A DNA stretch of 64,000 nucleotides from JACCVL01 sp963704295 (GCA_963704295.1 OY969884.1:2046001-2110000); one strand, 5' to 3'. Numbered from the stretch's first letter, positions 20,970 to 30,752 are shown. Numbers and translations: made by a program. Notes: a model not told the origin generated them from the sequence alone.

Positions 20970-20995
20970 CCGGCAGCGGCAGGAGGAGGAGACGC

Positions 20996-21649
20996 ATGCG
21001 TCGCAGCACCCGCGGTCTCGCCGTGGCGGTGGCCGTCTTGGTTCTGGCCGGCTGCGGCGAGGTGCGGCCGGGTGCCGCCGCCACCGTGGACGGTGAGGCG
21101 ATTCCGCTGGACCGGGTGGACTCGATGGCGCAGGCGTTCTGCGCGGCCGACGTCGTCTCCGCCCAGCTCCAGGACGCCGAGCCGACGGTGCGCAGCATGG
21201 CGGAGTACCGGAACCGGGTGTTGAGCACGTTGATCAACGAGCAGCTCGCAGCGGACGCAGTCCAGGAGCTCGAGCTGGACGTGCCGGAGTCCGCGTACAG
21301 CCAGGACCTGAGCCAGTACGACGAGCTGTTCGCCGAGCTCTCCGCCGGGGACGAGGAGGCGCTGCGCGACTACATCGAGGTGTTCGGCCGGCTGCAGGCG
21401 ACGACCCAGGCGATCGGCGCGCAGGCCGAGGACGCGCCCGCCGACCCCTCGGCGGCGGTCACCGCCGGCCAGCAGCAGCTCGCGGAGATGGCGGACGAGG
21501 CCGACATCGAGCTCGATCCCCGCTTCGGCGAGATGACCGGTGGGCAGGTGATCGGCGGCAGCGGGTCGCTGTCGGTCCCCGCGGCCGGTGCCGAGAAGGA
21601 TCCCAACCTCGCCGTGGACGAGCTCCCCGCCAGCCAGACCTGCGGCTGA
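20996..21649 (+). CDS. SurA N-terminal-domain-like lipoprotein
   Basis: 217-residue predicted lipoprotein: basic n-region, hydrophobic core and lipobox 'VLAGCG' with Cys at about residue 18. The body ('GEAIPLDRVDSMAQAFC...') resembles the SurA/PrsA N-terminal chaperone fold; no PPIase (parvulin) domain follows, so a chaperone-like extracytoplasmic role is more likely than isomerase activity. A very strong Shine-Dalgarno (GGAGGAGG) precedes ATG 20996. It sits between mfd and mazG, a place where actinobacteria often keep this family. Confidence 0.75.
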   Translation: MRRSTRGLAVAVAVLVLAGCGEVRPGAAATVDGEAIPLDRVDSMAQAFCAADVVSAQLQDAEPTVRSMAEYRNRVLSTLINEQLAADAVQELELDVPESAYSQDLSQYDELFAELSAGDEEALRDYIEVFGRLQATTQAIGAQAEDAPADPSAAVTAGQQQLAEMADEADIELDPRFGEMTGGQVIGGSGSLSVPAAGAEKDPNLAVDELPASQTCG

Positions 21650-21683
21650 CCCGGCCGCCCCGCACGAGCTGGAGCGCCTGCCG

Positions 21684-22394
21684 ATGACACGCCGTAGCGG
21701 GTCAGCAGCCGGCGGGACTCCGCGCCCCGGGGACACCCCGCCCGGCGAGGAGCCGTCCGGCACTCCGCTGCTCGAGCTGGTCGCCGTGATGGACCGGTTG
21801 CGCTCGCCGGGCGGCTGTCCCTGGGACGCCGAGCAGACCCACCAGAGCCTGGCCCGGTACCTCCTCGAGGAGGCCTACGAGGTGCTCGAGGCGCTCGACT
21901 CCGGCGACCGCGACCACCTGCGCGAGGAGCTCGGCGACCTGCTGCTGCAGGTCGTGTTCCACGCCCGGGTCGCGGAGGAGCACCGGACCGACCCGTGGGG
22001 GATCGACGAGGTGGCCCGCGGCATCGTCGCCAAGCTGGTGAGTCGGCACCCGCAGGTGTTCGCCGACGTCGCCGTCTCCGGGGCGGCCGATGTGGAGTCC
22101 AACTGGGAGGCGCTCAAGGCGGCGGAGAAGGGCCGGCGCTCCGCGCTCGACGGAATCCCGGCCGCGATGCCGGCGCTGGCCCGGGCGGACAAGCTGCTGG
22201 CCCGCCTCGAGCGCTCCGGGCTGCGGGTCGCGCCCGTGCTCGAGGGTGACGACACGCTCGGGGCGAGGCTGCTGGAGCTGGTGGCCGAGGCGAGGACGGC
22301 CGGCGTCGACGCCGAGGCCGCGCTGCGGACCGCCATCGGCGGGCTCGAGGCGCGGGTCGTCATGGCCGAAACCGGCTCGACACCGCCGGCGTGA
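21684..22394 (+). CDS. mazG: Nucleoside triphosphate pyrophosphohydrolase MazG
   Basis: 236 residues. 'LRSPGGCPWDAEQTHQSLARYLLEEAYEVLEAL' followed by 'REELGDLLLQVVFHARVAEE' is the EExxE/ExxD metal-binding helix pair of MazG, which hydrolyses (d)NTPs, including damaged ones, to NMP and pyrophosphate. The second half ('WEALKAAEKGRR') resembles the C-terminal domain but is shorter than in E. coli MazG (263 residues), as usual in actinobacteria. Start ATG 21684 with GGAG nine nt upstream; 34 bp after the lipoprotein gene, so probably one transcript. Confidence 0.92.
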   Translation: MTRRSGSAAGGTPRPGDTPPGEEPSGTPLLELVAVMDRLRSPGGCPWDAEQTHQSLARYLLEEAYEVLEALDSGDRDHLREELGDLLLQVVFHARVAEEHRTDPWGIDEVARGIVAKLVSRHPQVFADVAVSGAADVESNWEALKAAEKGRRSALDGIPAAMPALARADKLLARLERSGLRVAPVLEGDDTLGARLLELVAEARTAGVDAEAALRTAIGGLEARVVMAETGSTPPA

Positions 22395-22413
22395 CCGACC
22401 AGAGTCGGCGGCC

Positions 22414-22827
22414 ATGAGCGCCGAACCTTCCGTAGCACCGCAGGTCCGGATCCAGTGCCTGGCCGTCGACACCAACGACCCGGACGCGCTGGCTTCCTTC
22501 TGGGGCGCGATGCTCGGCTGGCGCCGGACGTACGACAGTCCGGACGAGGTCGTGCTGGAGCCGCCGGCCGGCAGCCCCGAGGACGGGGTGAGCCCGGACC
22601 TCATCTTCCTGCGCGTTCCGGAGGAGAAGTCCGGCAAGAACCGGCTGCACCTGGATCTGCGACCGGTGGACCAGGCCGCCGAGGTGCGCCGGGCCGAGTC
22701 GCTGGGTGCGGAGCGGGTGTCCGTCGGCCAGGGTCCAGACGCGACGTGGGTGGTGCTCGCCGACCCGGAGGGCAACGAGTTCTGCGTGCTGCGGGCGCTG
22801 ACGCCGGCGGAGCGCGCCGAAGGCTGA
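22414..22827 (+). CDS. VOC-superfamily (glyoxalase-like) protein
   Basis: 137-residue two-motif betaalphabetabetabeta protein of the vicinal-oxygen-chelate superfamily. 'IQCLAVDTNDPDALASFWGAMLGW' is the first module and 'NRLHLDLRPVDQAAEVRRAESLGAERV' with 'VVLADPEGNEFCVL' the second, as in glyoxalase-like PF18029 proteins. Enzymatic role is unknown; relatives include antibiotic-resistance and detoxification proteins. ATG 22414 lies 19 bp after mazG. Confidence 0.8.
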   Translation: MSAEPSVAPQVRIQCLAVDTNDPDALASFWGAMLGWRRTYDSPDEVVLEPPAGSPEDGVSPDLIFLRVPEEKSGKNRLHLDLRPVDQAAEVRRAESLGAERVSVGQGPDATWVVLADPEGNEFCVLRALTPAERAEG

Positions 22828-22873
22828 GCACCGCCCAGGCGAGCCGGTCCCCGAGCAGCGGCTTCGGTCCGGA

Positions 22874-22879
22874 TAGCCT
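22874..22879 (+). promoter_or_regulatory. Putative -10 element of eno
   Basis: TAGCCT within GGATAGCCT, about 55 nt before the GTG start, leaving a leader that includes a GAGGAG Shine-Dalgarno. Position and consensus are the only evidence. Confidence 0.45.
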
Positions 22880-22933
22880 GGGCGGGTCCGTGCACCGAGC
22901 GCGTGCACCCCGCCCGTACGAGGAGCAGCCGCT

Positions 22934-24220
<1,287 letters not shown>

Positions 24221-24223
24221 CCC

Positions 24224-24628
24224 GTGCCCGCATCCTCCGGTGGGACCGCGCCGCGGCTGACGCATCGAGCGGCCGTCCTCGGGTTGGTGCTGCTGGTCCT
24301 CGTGATCTCGTACGCCTCCAGCCTCCGCGCCTGGCTCGAGCAGCGGCAGGAGATCGCCGGCACCGAGGCAGAGATCGTCCGCACCCAGGAGCAGGTCGAC
24401 GAGCTGGAGCGGGAGAAGCGGCGCTGGGCGGACGACGCCTACGTCGAGCAGCAGGCCCGCGAACGGCTCGCCTACGTGTTGCCGGGGGAGATCGGCTACC
24501 GGGTGATCACCGCCGAGGGCGAGCCGCTGGGCGTGCTGCCGGAGCCGACGGTGGAGCTCGAGTGGGAGCAGGATGCGTCGTGGTACGACACCTTGTGGCG
24601 CAGCAGTGAGCGCGCCGGGCGGGACTGA
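24224..24628 (+). CDS. FtsB/DivIC-type septum formation initiator
   Basis: 134 residues: a short cytoplasmic tail, one transmembrane helix (about residues 17-36, 'VLGLVLLVLVISYASSL'), then a coiled coil ('EIAGTEAEIVRTQEQVDELEREKRRW') and a conserved 'VEQQARERLAYVLPGE' motif. This is the architecture of FtsB/DivIC, part of the FtsQLB complex that activates septal peptidoglycan synthesis. GTG start 3 bp after eno; the next gene begins inside it (23-bp overlap). Corresponds in position to Rv1024. Confidence 0.88.
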   Translation: MPASSGGTAPRLTHRAAVLGLVLLVLVISYASSLRAWLEQRQEIAGTEAEIVRTQEQVDELEREKRRWADDAYVEQQARERLAYVLPGEIGYRVITAEGEPLGVLPEPTVELEWEQDASWYDTLWRSSERAGRD

Positions 24629-25172
24629 CGCGGGCGCGGCCGACGGCCCGACCCGCTCCGACCTCGCCGCCGTGCAGGCCCAGCTCGGTCGACCGGCACG
24701 CGGGGTGCACGCGGTCGCGCACCGGTGTGACTGCGGGCTGCCGGACGTGGTGGAGACCCTGCCCCGGCTGCCCGACGGAACACCGTTCCCGACGCTGTAC
24801 TACCTCACCTGCCCCCGGCTCGTCGGCGCCGTCAGCACCTTGGAGGCCGGCGGGACCATGCGCGAGATGACGGCCCGGCTCGAGACCGACGGCGAACTCG
24901 CCGCGGCCTATCGAGCGGCGCACGAGGCCTACCTGCGGCGGCGGCAGCAGCTCGGGAAGGTGCCCGAGATCGACGGCGTCTCGGCCGGCGGGATGCCGAC
25001 CCGGGTCAAGTGCCTGCACGTCCTCGTCGGGCACACGCTGGCCGAGGGGCGCGGCGCGAACCCGCTCGGCGACGAGGCGGTGGACCTGCTGCCCGCGTGG
25101 GGGACCCGAGGCCGGTGTGTTCCAGCCAGCCCGGACGGCGTGCCCACGGGACCGGGTGAGGTCGCGAAGTGA
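24606..25172 (+). CDS. DUF501 protein
   Basis: 188 residues, DUF501 family, nearly always found between a divIC-like gene and ppx in actinobacteria (Rv1025 position). Core features: 'VQAQLGRPARGVHAVAHRCDCGLP', 'FPTLYYLTCPRLVGAVSTLE' and 'GMPTRVKCLHVLVGHTLA', with conserved Cys and His residues (CDCG, CP, KCLH) that could bind a metal. Biochemical function unknown. GTG 24606 overlaps the ftsB-like gene; the end overlaps ppx as GTGA. Confidence 0.85.
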   Translation: MSAPGGTDAGAADGPTRSDLAAVQAQLGRPARGVHAVAHRCDCGLPDVVETLPRLPDGTPFPTLYYLTCPRLVGAVSTLEAGGTMREMTARLETDGELAAAYRAAHEAYLRRRQQLGKVPEIDGVSAGGMPTRVKCLHVLVGHTLAEGRGANPLGDEAVDLLPAWGTRGRCVPASPDGVPTGPGEVAK

Positions 25173-26086
25173 GAGCCGCCGCCGTGGACTGCGGAACCAA
25201 CTCGCTCAAGCTGCTGGTCGCCGACCTCGACCCGGACGCCGGCGGCCAGCACGAGCTCGTCCGCGAGCAGCGGATCGTCCGACTCGGTCAGGGGGTGGAC
25301 CGCACCGGTGCCCTCGCCGCCGACGCGGTGGCCCGGACGCTCGCCGCGGCGGACGACTACGCCGCGTCGATCGCGGCACTGCGAGTGGACGGGGTGGCCG
25401 TCGCGGCCACCTCGGCGGTGCGAGACGCCGCCAACGGCGCCGTGCTGGTCGCGGGTCTGCGGGACCGGCTGGGTGTCGACCCGATCGTGTTGAGCGGGCG
25501 CGACGAGGCGGCGCTGTCCTACGCGGGCGCCGTCCGCGGCCTCGCCGCGCAGGCCGGGGCGGCGCTGCTGCTGGTCGACATCGGTGGCGGCTCCACCGAG
25601 CTGGTCCGGGGCGACGGGCCGGAGGTTGTCGCCGTCGGGTCCGCCGACATCGGGTCGGTGCGGCTCACCGAGCGGCACCTGCACGACGACCCGCCGACAG
25701 CCGAACAGGTGCGGCGCGCGGTCGCCGACGTCGAGGCGGCACTGGACGGGCTGGCCGTCGCCGCCGACGGCGTCGACGCGGTGGTGGCCGTCGGTGGCAC
25801 GGCGATGACCGTCGCCGCCTACGCCGCGGGGCTGGACGACCTCGACCTCGCCCGCCTGCACGGCATTCGGCTCTCCGCCGAGGCCGTCCGCTCCGCGTGC
25901 GCCGCCCTGCTCGCCGCCCCTGTCGCCCGGCGGCGAGGTTTGCCGTTCATGCACCCCGGCCGGGCGGACGTCATCGGCGCTGGCGCGTTGGTGCTGGACC
26001 GGGTGCTGCGACGGACCGGTGCCGCGGACGTGGTGCCCAGCGGCCAGGACGTGGTCGACGGGCTGGCCTGGACGCTGGTCCGATGA
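25169..26086 (+). CDS. ppx: Ppx/GppA-type exopolyphosphatase
   Basis: 305-residue ASKHA-fold phosphatase. 'AAVDCGTNSLKLLVADLD' (phosphate-1 loop, residues 4-21), 'ATSAVRDAANG', 'LSGRDEAALSYAGA' and 'LLVDIGGGSTELVRGD' (phosphate-2 loop, ~133-148) are the family motifs. The short form without C-terminal HD or helical domains matches actinobacterial Ppx (Rv1026-like). Expected to hydrolyse polyphosphate or guanosine pentaphosphate. GTG start overlapping DUF501; its stop overlaps the ATG of the UDG gene. Confidence 0.9.
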   Translation: MRAAAVDCGTNSLKLLVADLDPDAGGQHELVREQRIVRLGQGVDRTGALAADAVARTLAAADDYAASIAALRVDGVAVAATSAVRDAANGAVLVAGLRDRLGVDPIVLSGRDEAALSYAGAVRGLAAQAGAALLLVDIGGGSTELVRGDGPEVVAVGSADIGSVRLTERHLHDDPPTAEQVRRAVADVEAALDGLAVAADGVDAVVAVGGTAMTVAAYAAGLDDLDLARLHGIRLSAEAVRSACAALLAAPVARRRGLPFMHPGRADVIGAGALVLDRVLRRTGAADVVPSGQDVVDGLAWTLVR

Positions 26087-26955
26087 TGCTCCCGCACCCG
26101 GTCACCGGCCGTCCGCACCCGAGCCCGGTCCCCCCGGGAACCGGCTGGCCGGACGACCCGGCCGGTCCGGGTACGCCGGTGGCGGCGGACGCCGGTGAGG
26201 TGGCACGGCTGGCCGGTGCCGCGGCGTCCCTGTCGGAGCTCGACGCGCGGGTGTCGGTCTGCCGGGCCTGCCCGCGGCTCGTGTCGTGGCGTGAGGAGGT
26301 GGCCGGCACCAAGCGGCGCTCGTTCGCGGACCAGCCGTACTGGGGGCGGCCGGCCCCGGGCTTCGGTGATCCGGCCGCTCGCGTCCTGGTCCTCGGGCTG
26401 GCGCCGGCAGCGCACGGCGCCAACCGAACCGGCCGGGTCTTCACCGGCGACCGCTCCGGCGACTGGTTGTACGCCGCGCTGCACGCGGCCGGTCTGGCGA
26501 CGCAGCCCACCAGCGTCGCCGCGGGGGACGGGCTGGCGCTGGTCGGCACCCGGGTCGTCGCCGCCGTCCGCTGCGCGCCGCCCGGCAACCGGCCGACCCC
26601 GGCCGAGCGCGACACCTGCGCGCCCTGGCTGCACGTAGAGGCGGCACGACTCTGGCCGACGCTGCGGGTGCTGGTCGCCCTCGGCGGGTTCGCGTGGGAC
26701 GCGGGACTGCGCCTGGTCCGGCAGGGGGGAGGCCGGGTGCCCGCGCCGGCGCCCCGCTTCGGTCATGCCGCCGAGGTGCAGCTGCAGCGTCCGGACGGAG
26801 CCGGGCTGACGCTGCTCGGCAGCTATCACCCGAGCCAGCAGAACACCTTCACCGGCCGGCTGACCGCCCCGATGCTCGTCGCCGTCCTGAGCCGGGCCGC
26901 CGAGCTTGCGGCGACCGCCCCGACGGTTCCTGACGGTGAGATTGCGCGCGACTGA
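26083..26955 (+). CDS. Family 5 (UDGb-type) uracil-DNA glycosylase
   Basis: 290 residues. Motif A 'GLAPAAHGANRTGRVFTGD' and motif B 'GSYHPSQQNTFTGRLT' define family 5 uracil-DNA glycosylases, which remove uracil, hypoxanthine and related bases. Cysteines at 'CRACPRLVSWRE', 'VRCAPPGN' and 'DTCAPWLHVEA' are placed to hold the 4Fe-4S cluster of families 4 and 5. The catalytic Asp of other UDG families is absent, as is normal here. ATG 26083 overlaps the ppx stop (ATGA); the longer open frame upstream is the ppx shadow. An N-terminal Pro-rich tail of about 40 residues precedes the domain. Confidence 0.9.
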   Translation: MMLPHPVTGRPHPSPVPPGTGWPDDPAGPGTPVAADAGEVARLAGAAASLSELDARVSVCRACPRLVSWREEVAGTKRRSFADQPYWGRPAPGFGDPAARVLVLGLAPAAHGANRTGRVFTGDRSGDWLYAALHAAGLATQPTSVAAGDGLALVGTRVVAAVRCAPPGNRPTPAERDTCAPWLHVEAARLWPTLRVLVALGGFAWDAGLRLVRQGGGRVPAPAPRFGHAAEVQLQRPDGAGLTLLGSYHPSQQNTFTGRLTAPMLVAVLSRAAELAATAPTVPDGEIARD

Positions 26956-26968
26956 TAGGAACGACCGG

Positions 26969-28267
26969 GTGAGCGACCTGGGCAGTCGGACGTCTGGCCG
27001 GACCGGCGTGGCGAACCGGCTCTACGACCTGCTCGTGCACCTGTTCGGCATCGACCCGCCGGTGCGCCTGGTCGGCTGGGACGGCTCCGCCGTGGGGCGC
27101 GCCGACGGGCCCACGGTGCGGGTCCTGAACCGCCGTGCTGTGCGCCGGCTGCTGTGGGCTCCGGGCGAGCTCGGCCTGGCCCGGGCCTTCGTCGCCGGGG
27201 AGCTCGACATCGACGGCGACCTCGTCGCCGGCCTGCGCACGCTCGCCGACTACGGCGCCCTGATCGGTGCGAAACCGGCGCTCGACCCGGCCGACCGCCG
27301 CGAGGTGCTGCGAACCGCCGTCCTGCTCGGCGCCGTCGGTCCCGCCCCTCGACCACCGGAGGAGGAGCGGCTGCTCGGTTCCGCGGCGCCCCGGGGGGCC
27401 CGGGAGACCGCCGCGACCGACCTGCCGGCGGCGGGCTTCGACCTGCTCGACGACCTGCTCGGGCCGACGCTGGCGTACTCCAGCGGCCGGTGGGGGGACG
27501 ACGGCTCCATTCCGGACCGACCCGCGGAGGCCGGTCTGGACCGGGCGCAGCGCCGCAAACTGGATCTGGTGTGTGACCGACTCGGCCTGCAGCCGGGGAT
27601 GCGGCTGCTCGACCTCGGGTGCGGCTGGGGCCCGCTGCTGGTGCACGCCGTCCGCGAGCGCGGTGTCGAGGCCGTCGGCCTGGTGCGCTCGGCTCACCGT
27701 GGCGACGTGGTGCGCCGCCGGCTGGCGGCGGCCGGGGTCGCCGACCGGGCCGACGTCCGACTCGGCGACGTCGACGCGGTCGACGACGGGCCGTATGACG
27801 CGGTGGCCGCCATCGAGTCCCTGGAGCATCTGGACGAGGCCGAGCTGTGGACCTGCCTCACCCATGTCCAGCATCTGCTTCGTCCCGGGGGCCGGTTCGT
27901 GCTGCACGGCCTCACCTCGCGTCCGGGTGGGGGTACGCCGGGGCCGACGTTCATGTCGTCCTACGTCATGCCGCGCGGGCTCCTGCCACCGGTGGGCGTC
28001 CTGGTCGGCGCCCTGGAGGAGTCCGGCCTCGAGGTCCGGCTGCTCGAGTCGTGGCGCGAGCACTACGCCCCGACGATGACCGCCTGGTTGCGGCGGCTGG
28101 ACGCCGACCCGGGTCGAGCCGCCCGCGTGCTGGGGGTGAGCCGGCTGCGGGTGTGGCGGCTGTCACTCGCGCTGGCGACCGTGGGCTTCGAGCGCGGCCG
28201 GATCGGCCTGCACCACCTGGTCGCCGTCCGCCCGCACGCCGACGGCCGGTCGGGCATGCTGGCCTGA
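26969..28267 (+). CDS. Cyclopropane-fatty-acyl-phospholipid synthase-family methyltransferase
   Basis: 432 residues. N-terminal lipid-binding-like domain ('RAFVAGELDIDGDLVAGLRTL'), then a class I SAM domain starting around residue 205: 'GMRLLDLGCGWGPLLVHA' (SAM loop), 'IESLEHL' and 'LRPGGRFVLHGLTSRPGG'. The preceding 'LAYSSGRWGDDG...LDRAQRRKLDLVCDRLGL' is the CFA signature region. The substrate is a membrane lipid acyl chain in characterised members; related actinobacterial proteins make branched or cyclopropane fatty acids. GTG 26969 after a weak AGGA. Ends about 30 bp before the tRNA. Confidence 0.85.
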   Translation: MSDLGSRTSGRTGVANRLYDLLVHLFGIDPPVRLVGWDGSAVGRADGPTVRVLNRRAVRRLLWAPGELGLARAFVAGELDIDGDLVAGLRTLADYGALIGAKPALDPADRREVLRTAVLLGAVGPAPRPPEEERLLGSAAPRGARETAATDLPAAGFDLLDDLLGPTLAYSSGRWGDDGSIPDRPAEAGLDRAQRRKLDLVCDRLGLQPGMRLLDLGCGWGPLLVHAVRERGVEAVGLVRSAHRGDVVRRRLAAAGVADRADVRLGDVDAVDDGPYDAVAAIESLEHLDEAELWTCLTHVQHLLRPGGRFVLHGLTSRPGGGTPGPTFMSSYVMPRGLLPPVGVLVGALEESGLEVRLLESWREHYAPTMTAWLRRLDADPGRAARVLGVSRLRVWRLSLALATVGFERGRIGLHHLVAVRPHADGRSGMLA

Positions 28268-28296
28268 CCGCGAGCCCGGCATGGACCGGGTCGGAG

Positions 28297-28372
28297 GCCC
28301 TCGTAGCCCAACCGGCAGAGGCAGACGGCTTAAACCCGTCCCAGTGTGGGTTCGAGTCCCACCGAGGGCACC
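28297..28372 (+). tRNA. tRNA with UAA anticodon and short variable loop (nominal tRNA-Leu)
   Basis: Perfect 7-bp acceptor stem (GCCCTCG 28297-28303 with CGAGGGC 28363-28369), a D arm with 3 pairs and a GG pair in the loop, a perfect 5-bp anticodon stem GACGG/CCGTC (28324-28328/28336-28340) closing loop CTTAAAC with anticodon TAA (28331-28333), a 5-nt variable loop CCAGT (28341-28345), and a perfect 5-bp T stem with loop TTCGAGT. Discriminator A at 28370, then CC followed by G, so CCA is not fully encoded. UAA would read the Leu codon UUA, but bacterial tRNA-Leu normally has a long class II variable arm, absent here. Confidence 0.85.
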
Positions 28373-28507
28373 GCGATCTGCCGGCGATCTGCCGGAACGT
28401 CGGCAACGGGTTCGACGTTGCAGCAGGTGAGAGCGGCTCTGGAGCCGTACCTCGCTACGCTTGACCACGTCGTCCCCGACCTTCGGGGGCTCGTCCATGG
28501 AGGCATG

Positions 28508-29374
28508 ATGCAGAGCAGCAACCCGGTGTTCGCCCGTAGCGAGACGTTCAACGGGCGTACGACGAACCGCGGCTCCGGTCTCGGCACCGGATACGGAGCC
28601 CCGTCGCCGTCCACCTGGTCGGTCGGCTCGCCGGGCACACCCGGCACCGCATCCGCCCCGACCGGTGTCGGCGGCGACCGGATCACCATCGACTCGGTCG
28701 TCCAGAAGACCTCGTTCACGCTGGGTCTCCTGGTCGCGTCGGCCACCGTCACCTGGATGATGATCGGCGAGGTCGCCGGCCTGTCCGCGGAGGCGGAGGC
28801 GAACCTGGCCACCGCCAGCCGGCTGATGATCGGCGGAGCGCTGATCGGCTTCGTGCTGGCCATGGTTAACTCGTTCAAGCGGGTGGTGAGCCCGCCGCTG
28901 GTGCTGGCCTACGCGGTCGTCCAGGGGGTCGCCGTCGGTGCCATCTCCAAGGTGTTCGAGACCTTCTACGACGGAGTAGTTCTCGGGGCGGTGCTCGGCA
29001 CCGTCGCCGCCTTCGCCGGCACGCTCGCGGCGTACAAGATCCTCGACATCACCGTGACGCCGAAGTTCCGTCGCGGTGTGGTCGCGGCGATGTTCGGCTT
29101 CGTCGGTATCGCGATGCTCGACTTCGTGCTCCAATTCTTCGGCGCCGACTTCGGCTTCAACGGGTTCGGCACCCTCGGCCTGATCACCAGCGTCGTCGGC
29201 GTGGTGCTCGGCGTGCTGATGCTCATTCTCGACTTCGACTTCGTCGAGCGGGCGATCGCCGCCGGGGCACCGGAGCGGGAGTCGTGGCGGGCCGCCTTCG
29301 GGCTCACCGTCACCATCGTCTGGCTCTACATCGAGATGCTGCGGATCCTGGCCATCCTGCGCGGCGAGGACTGA
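28508..29374 (+). CDS. Bax inhibitor-1/YccA-family membrane protein
   Basis: 288 residues. A low-complexity Gly/Ser/Thr-rich N-terminus of about 60 residues precedes about seven transmembrane helices of the BI-1 (TMBIM) superfamily, including 'GALIGFVLAMVNSF', 'PPLVLAYAVVQGVAVGAISKVFE' and a final acidic 'LILDFDFVERAIAAGAPERESWRAAFG'. Relatives are calcium-leak or pH-sensing channels. Two tandem ATGs occur; the second (28508) is four nt from GGAGG whereas the first (28505) is one nt from it, so I prefer the second. A TACGCT -10-like box and a small CCCCGA/TCGGGG hairpin lie upstream. Adjacent to the tRNA, same strand. Confidence 0.87.
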   Translation: MQSSNPVFARSETFNGRTTNRGSGLGTGYGAPSPSTWSVGSPGTPGTASAPTGVGGDRITIDSVVQKTSFTLGLLVASATVTWMMIGEVAGLSAEAEANLATASRLMIGGALIGFVLAMVNSFKRVVSPPLVLAYAVVQGVAVGAISKVFETFYDGVVLGAVLGTVAAFAGTLAAYKILDITVTPKFRRGVVAAMFGFVGIAMLDFVLQFFGADFGFNGFGTLGLITSVVGVVLGVLMLILDFDFVERAIAAGAPERESWRAAFGLTVTIVWLYIEMLRILAILRGED

Positions 29375-29408
29375 CCCGGCCGCGGACGGGCGGCTGGCTG
29401 CCGCCGGC

Positions 29409-29639
29409 TCAGCCGAAGTGGCGGCGCGACCGGCGCAGGTCGTGCTCGTGCACGATCGCAGTGGCGTGACCGTGCGCTAGGGCGTACTCGTCACGCAGCC
29501 AGCGCACCCGGTCGTCGAACCGACTGAAGCTGGGCCCGTCGTCGAGGCACTTGAACCACTCGGGAAGCTGCTTGCCCGTCGCCCCGGGAACCCGGGCGAC
29601 GAGCTGCTGATGGGTCTCTTCGGAGTGGTGCAAGGCCAT
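29409..29639 (-). CDS. DUF4287-like small protein
   Basis: 76 residues. 'TGKQLPEWFKCLDDGPSFSRFDDRVRWLRDEYALAHGHATAIVHEH' matches the DUF4287 pattern (TGKxxxEW ... WLk.eyglghg.A.aiv). Function unknown; found alone or as an N-terminal domain in actinobacteria. ATG 29639 has a strong GAGGAGG Shine-Dalgarno four nt away, and the 20 extra in-frame residues upstream are not needed. Convergent with the Bax-inhibitor gene. Confidence 0.75.
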   Translation of the reverse strand: MALHHSEETHQQLVARVPGATGKQLPEWFKCLDDGPSFSRFDDRVRWLRDEYALAHGHATAIVHEHDLRRSRRHFG

Positions 29640-29726
29640 CGTGCCTCCTCGGTGGGACCGATCGATGCTGTGAGGGTGCCGTATCGCCTGGACGCGCACA
29701 AGAGCACGAGCGGGTCGCGGCAGCCC

Positions 29727-30728
29727 TCAGCCGGGCTGTCGGTCGGCGATGGGCGGCAGCGGTCGGCGGACCCGGTGCTGGAGCTGTGCCCAGCGCCCCC
29801 TCGGGCCGCGGTCCCGGCCGCCGACGCGTGCAGCGACCACCTCGGTGCCGTCGAGGACCGCCGCCTCCGCGGCGGCGAACGAAACGGGCAGGATCTCGCC
29901 GGCGAACACGCCTGCCGTCTCGTCGGAGTCCTCGTCGTCCCACACCCCGGCCGCGGCCGCGACGGACGGCAGCATCGCCGCCACCATGCTGGCGTAGCCG
30001 GCCATCGAGGGGTGGAACTGGTCCGGTCCGAACAGCTCGCCGGGCGCGAGCGAGAACGCCGGACCGAGAAGTGACCCGAGCGAGACCGACCGGCCGCCGG
30101 CCTCCACCACTGCGATCGTCTGCGCTGCCGCCAGTCGCCGGCTCCAGCGCCGTGCCAGCTCCCGCAGCGGCTGCGCGATCGGCCCGAGCGTGCCCAGGTC
30201 GGGGCAGGTGCCGACGACGACCGCGACACCGTGGTCGTGCAGCCGTCGCACCGCCTCCTGCAGCAGCCGGACGGATTCAGACGGCCGGACGGTGTGGGTC
30301 ACGTCGTTGGTCCCGATGATCACCACCGCCACCTCGGGCCGGCTCGGCAGCCCGCGGTCCAGCTGGGGCTGCAGGTGCGCGGAGCGGGCTCCGACGCCGG
30401 CCACGCTGGTGACCTGCACCGGTCGACCGGCGATGTGCGACAGCCCGCTGGCCAGCATCGCCGGCGGGGTGTCCGCCGGGTCGTCCATCCCGTAGCCGGC
30501 CGCGGCCGAGTCGCCGACCACGAGCAGCCGGAGCGGCTCACCGGGCAGCTCGGAACCGTACGTCCCGTCGGCGACCTGCGGTCGCAGCGTGGCGTTGCCG
30601 ATGGCCTGCCGGGCCCACGTCGCCTGTAGCCGCATCAGCCCGTACAGCGACCCGCCGATGACCCCCAGCCCGCCACCGCCATAGGCGGCGGCGGTCGCCA
30701 GGCGGCGGGCGGCGCGGGCTCGGGTCAC
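29727..30728 (-). CDS. SGNH/GDSL hydrolase, membrane-anchored
   Basis: 333 residues. An N-terminal hydrophobic helix (about 11-33) probably anchors or exports it. Block I 'LLVVGDSAAAGYGMD' gives the catalytic Ser, block III 'VIIGTNDVTH' the oxyanion Asn, and block V 'DQFHPSMAGY' the Asp-His pair, so the SGNH triad is complete. Likely esterase, lipase or acyl-sugar hydrolase. It occupies the position of Rv1075c upstream of, and divergent from, cbs. The last 80 residues are Arg/Asp-rich without a recognised domain. GTG start; 37 bp from the cbs start. Confidence 0.87.
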   Translation of the reverse strand: MTRARAARRLATAAAYGGGGLGVIGGSLYGLMRLQATWARQAIGNATLRPQVADGTYGSELPGEPLRLLVVGDSAAAGYGMDDPADTPPAMLASGLSHIAGRPVQVTSVAGVGARSAHLQPQLDRGLPSRPEVAVVIIGTNDVTHTVRPSESVRLLQEAVRRLHDHGVAVVVGTCPDLGTLGPIAQPLRELARRWSRRLAAAQTIAVVEAGGRSVSLGSLLGPAFSLAPGELFGPDQFHPSMAGYASMVAAMLPSVAAAAGVWDDEDSDETAGVFAGEILPVSFAAAEAAVLDGTEVVAARVGGRDRGPRGRWAQLQHRVRRPLPPIADRQPG

Positions 30729-30752
30729 GGCCGCAGCCTAGGGCGGCCCCCC

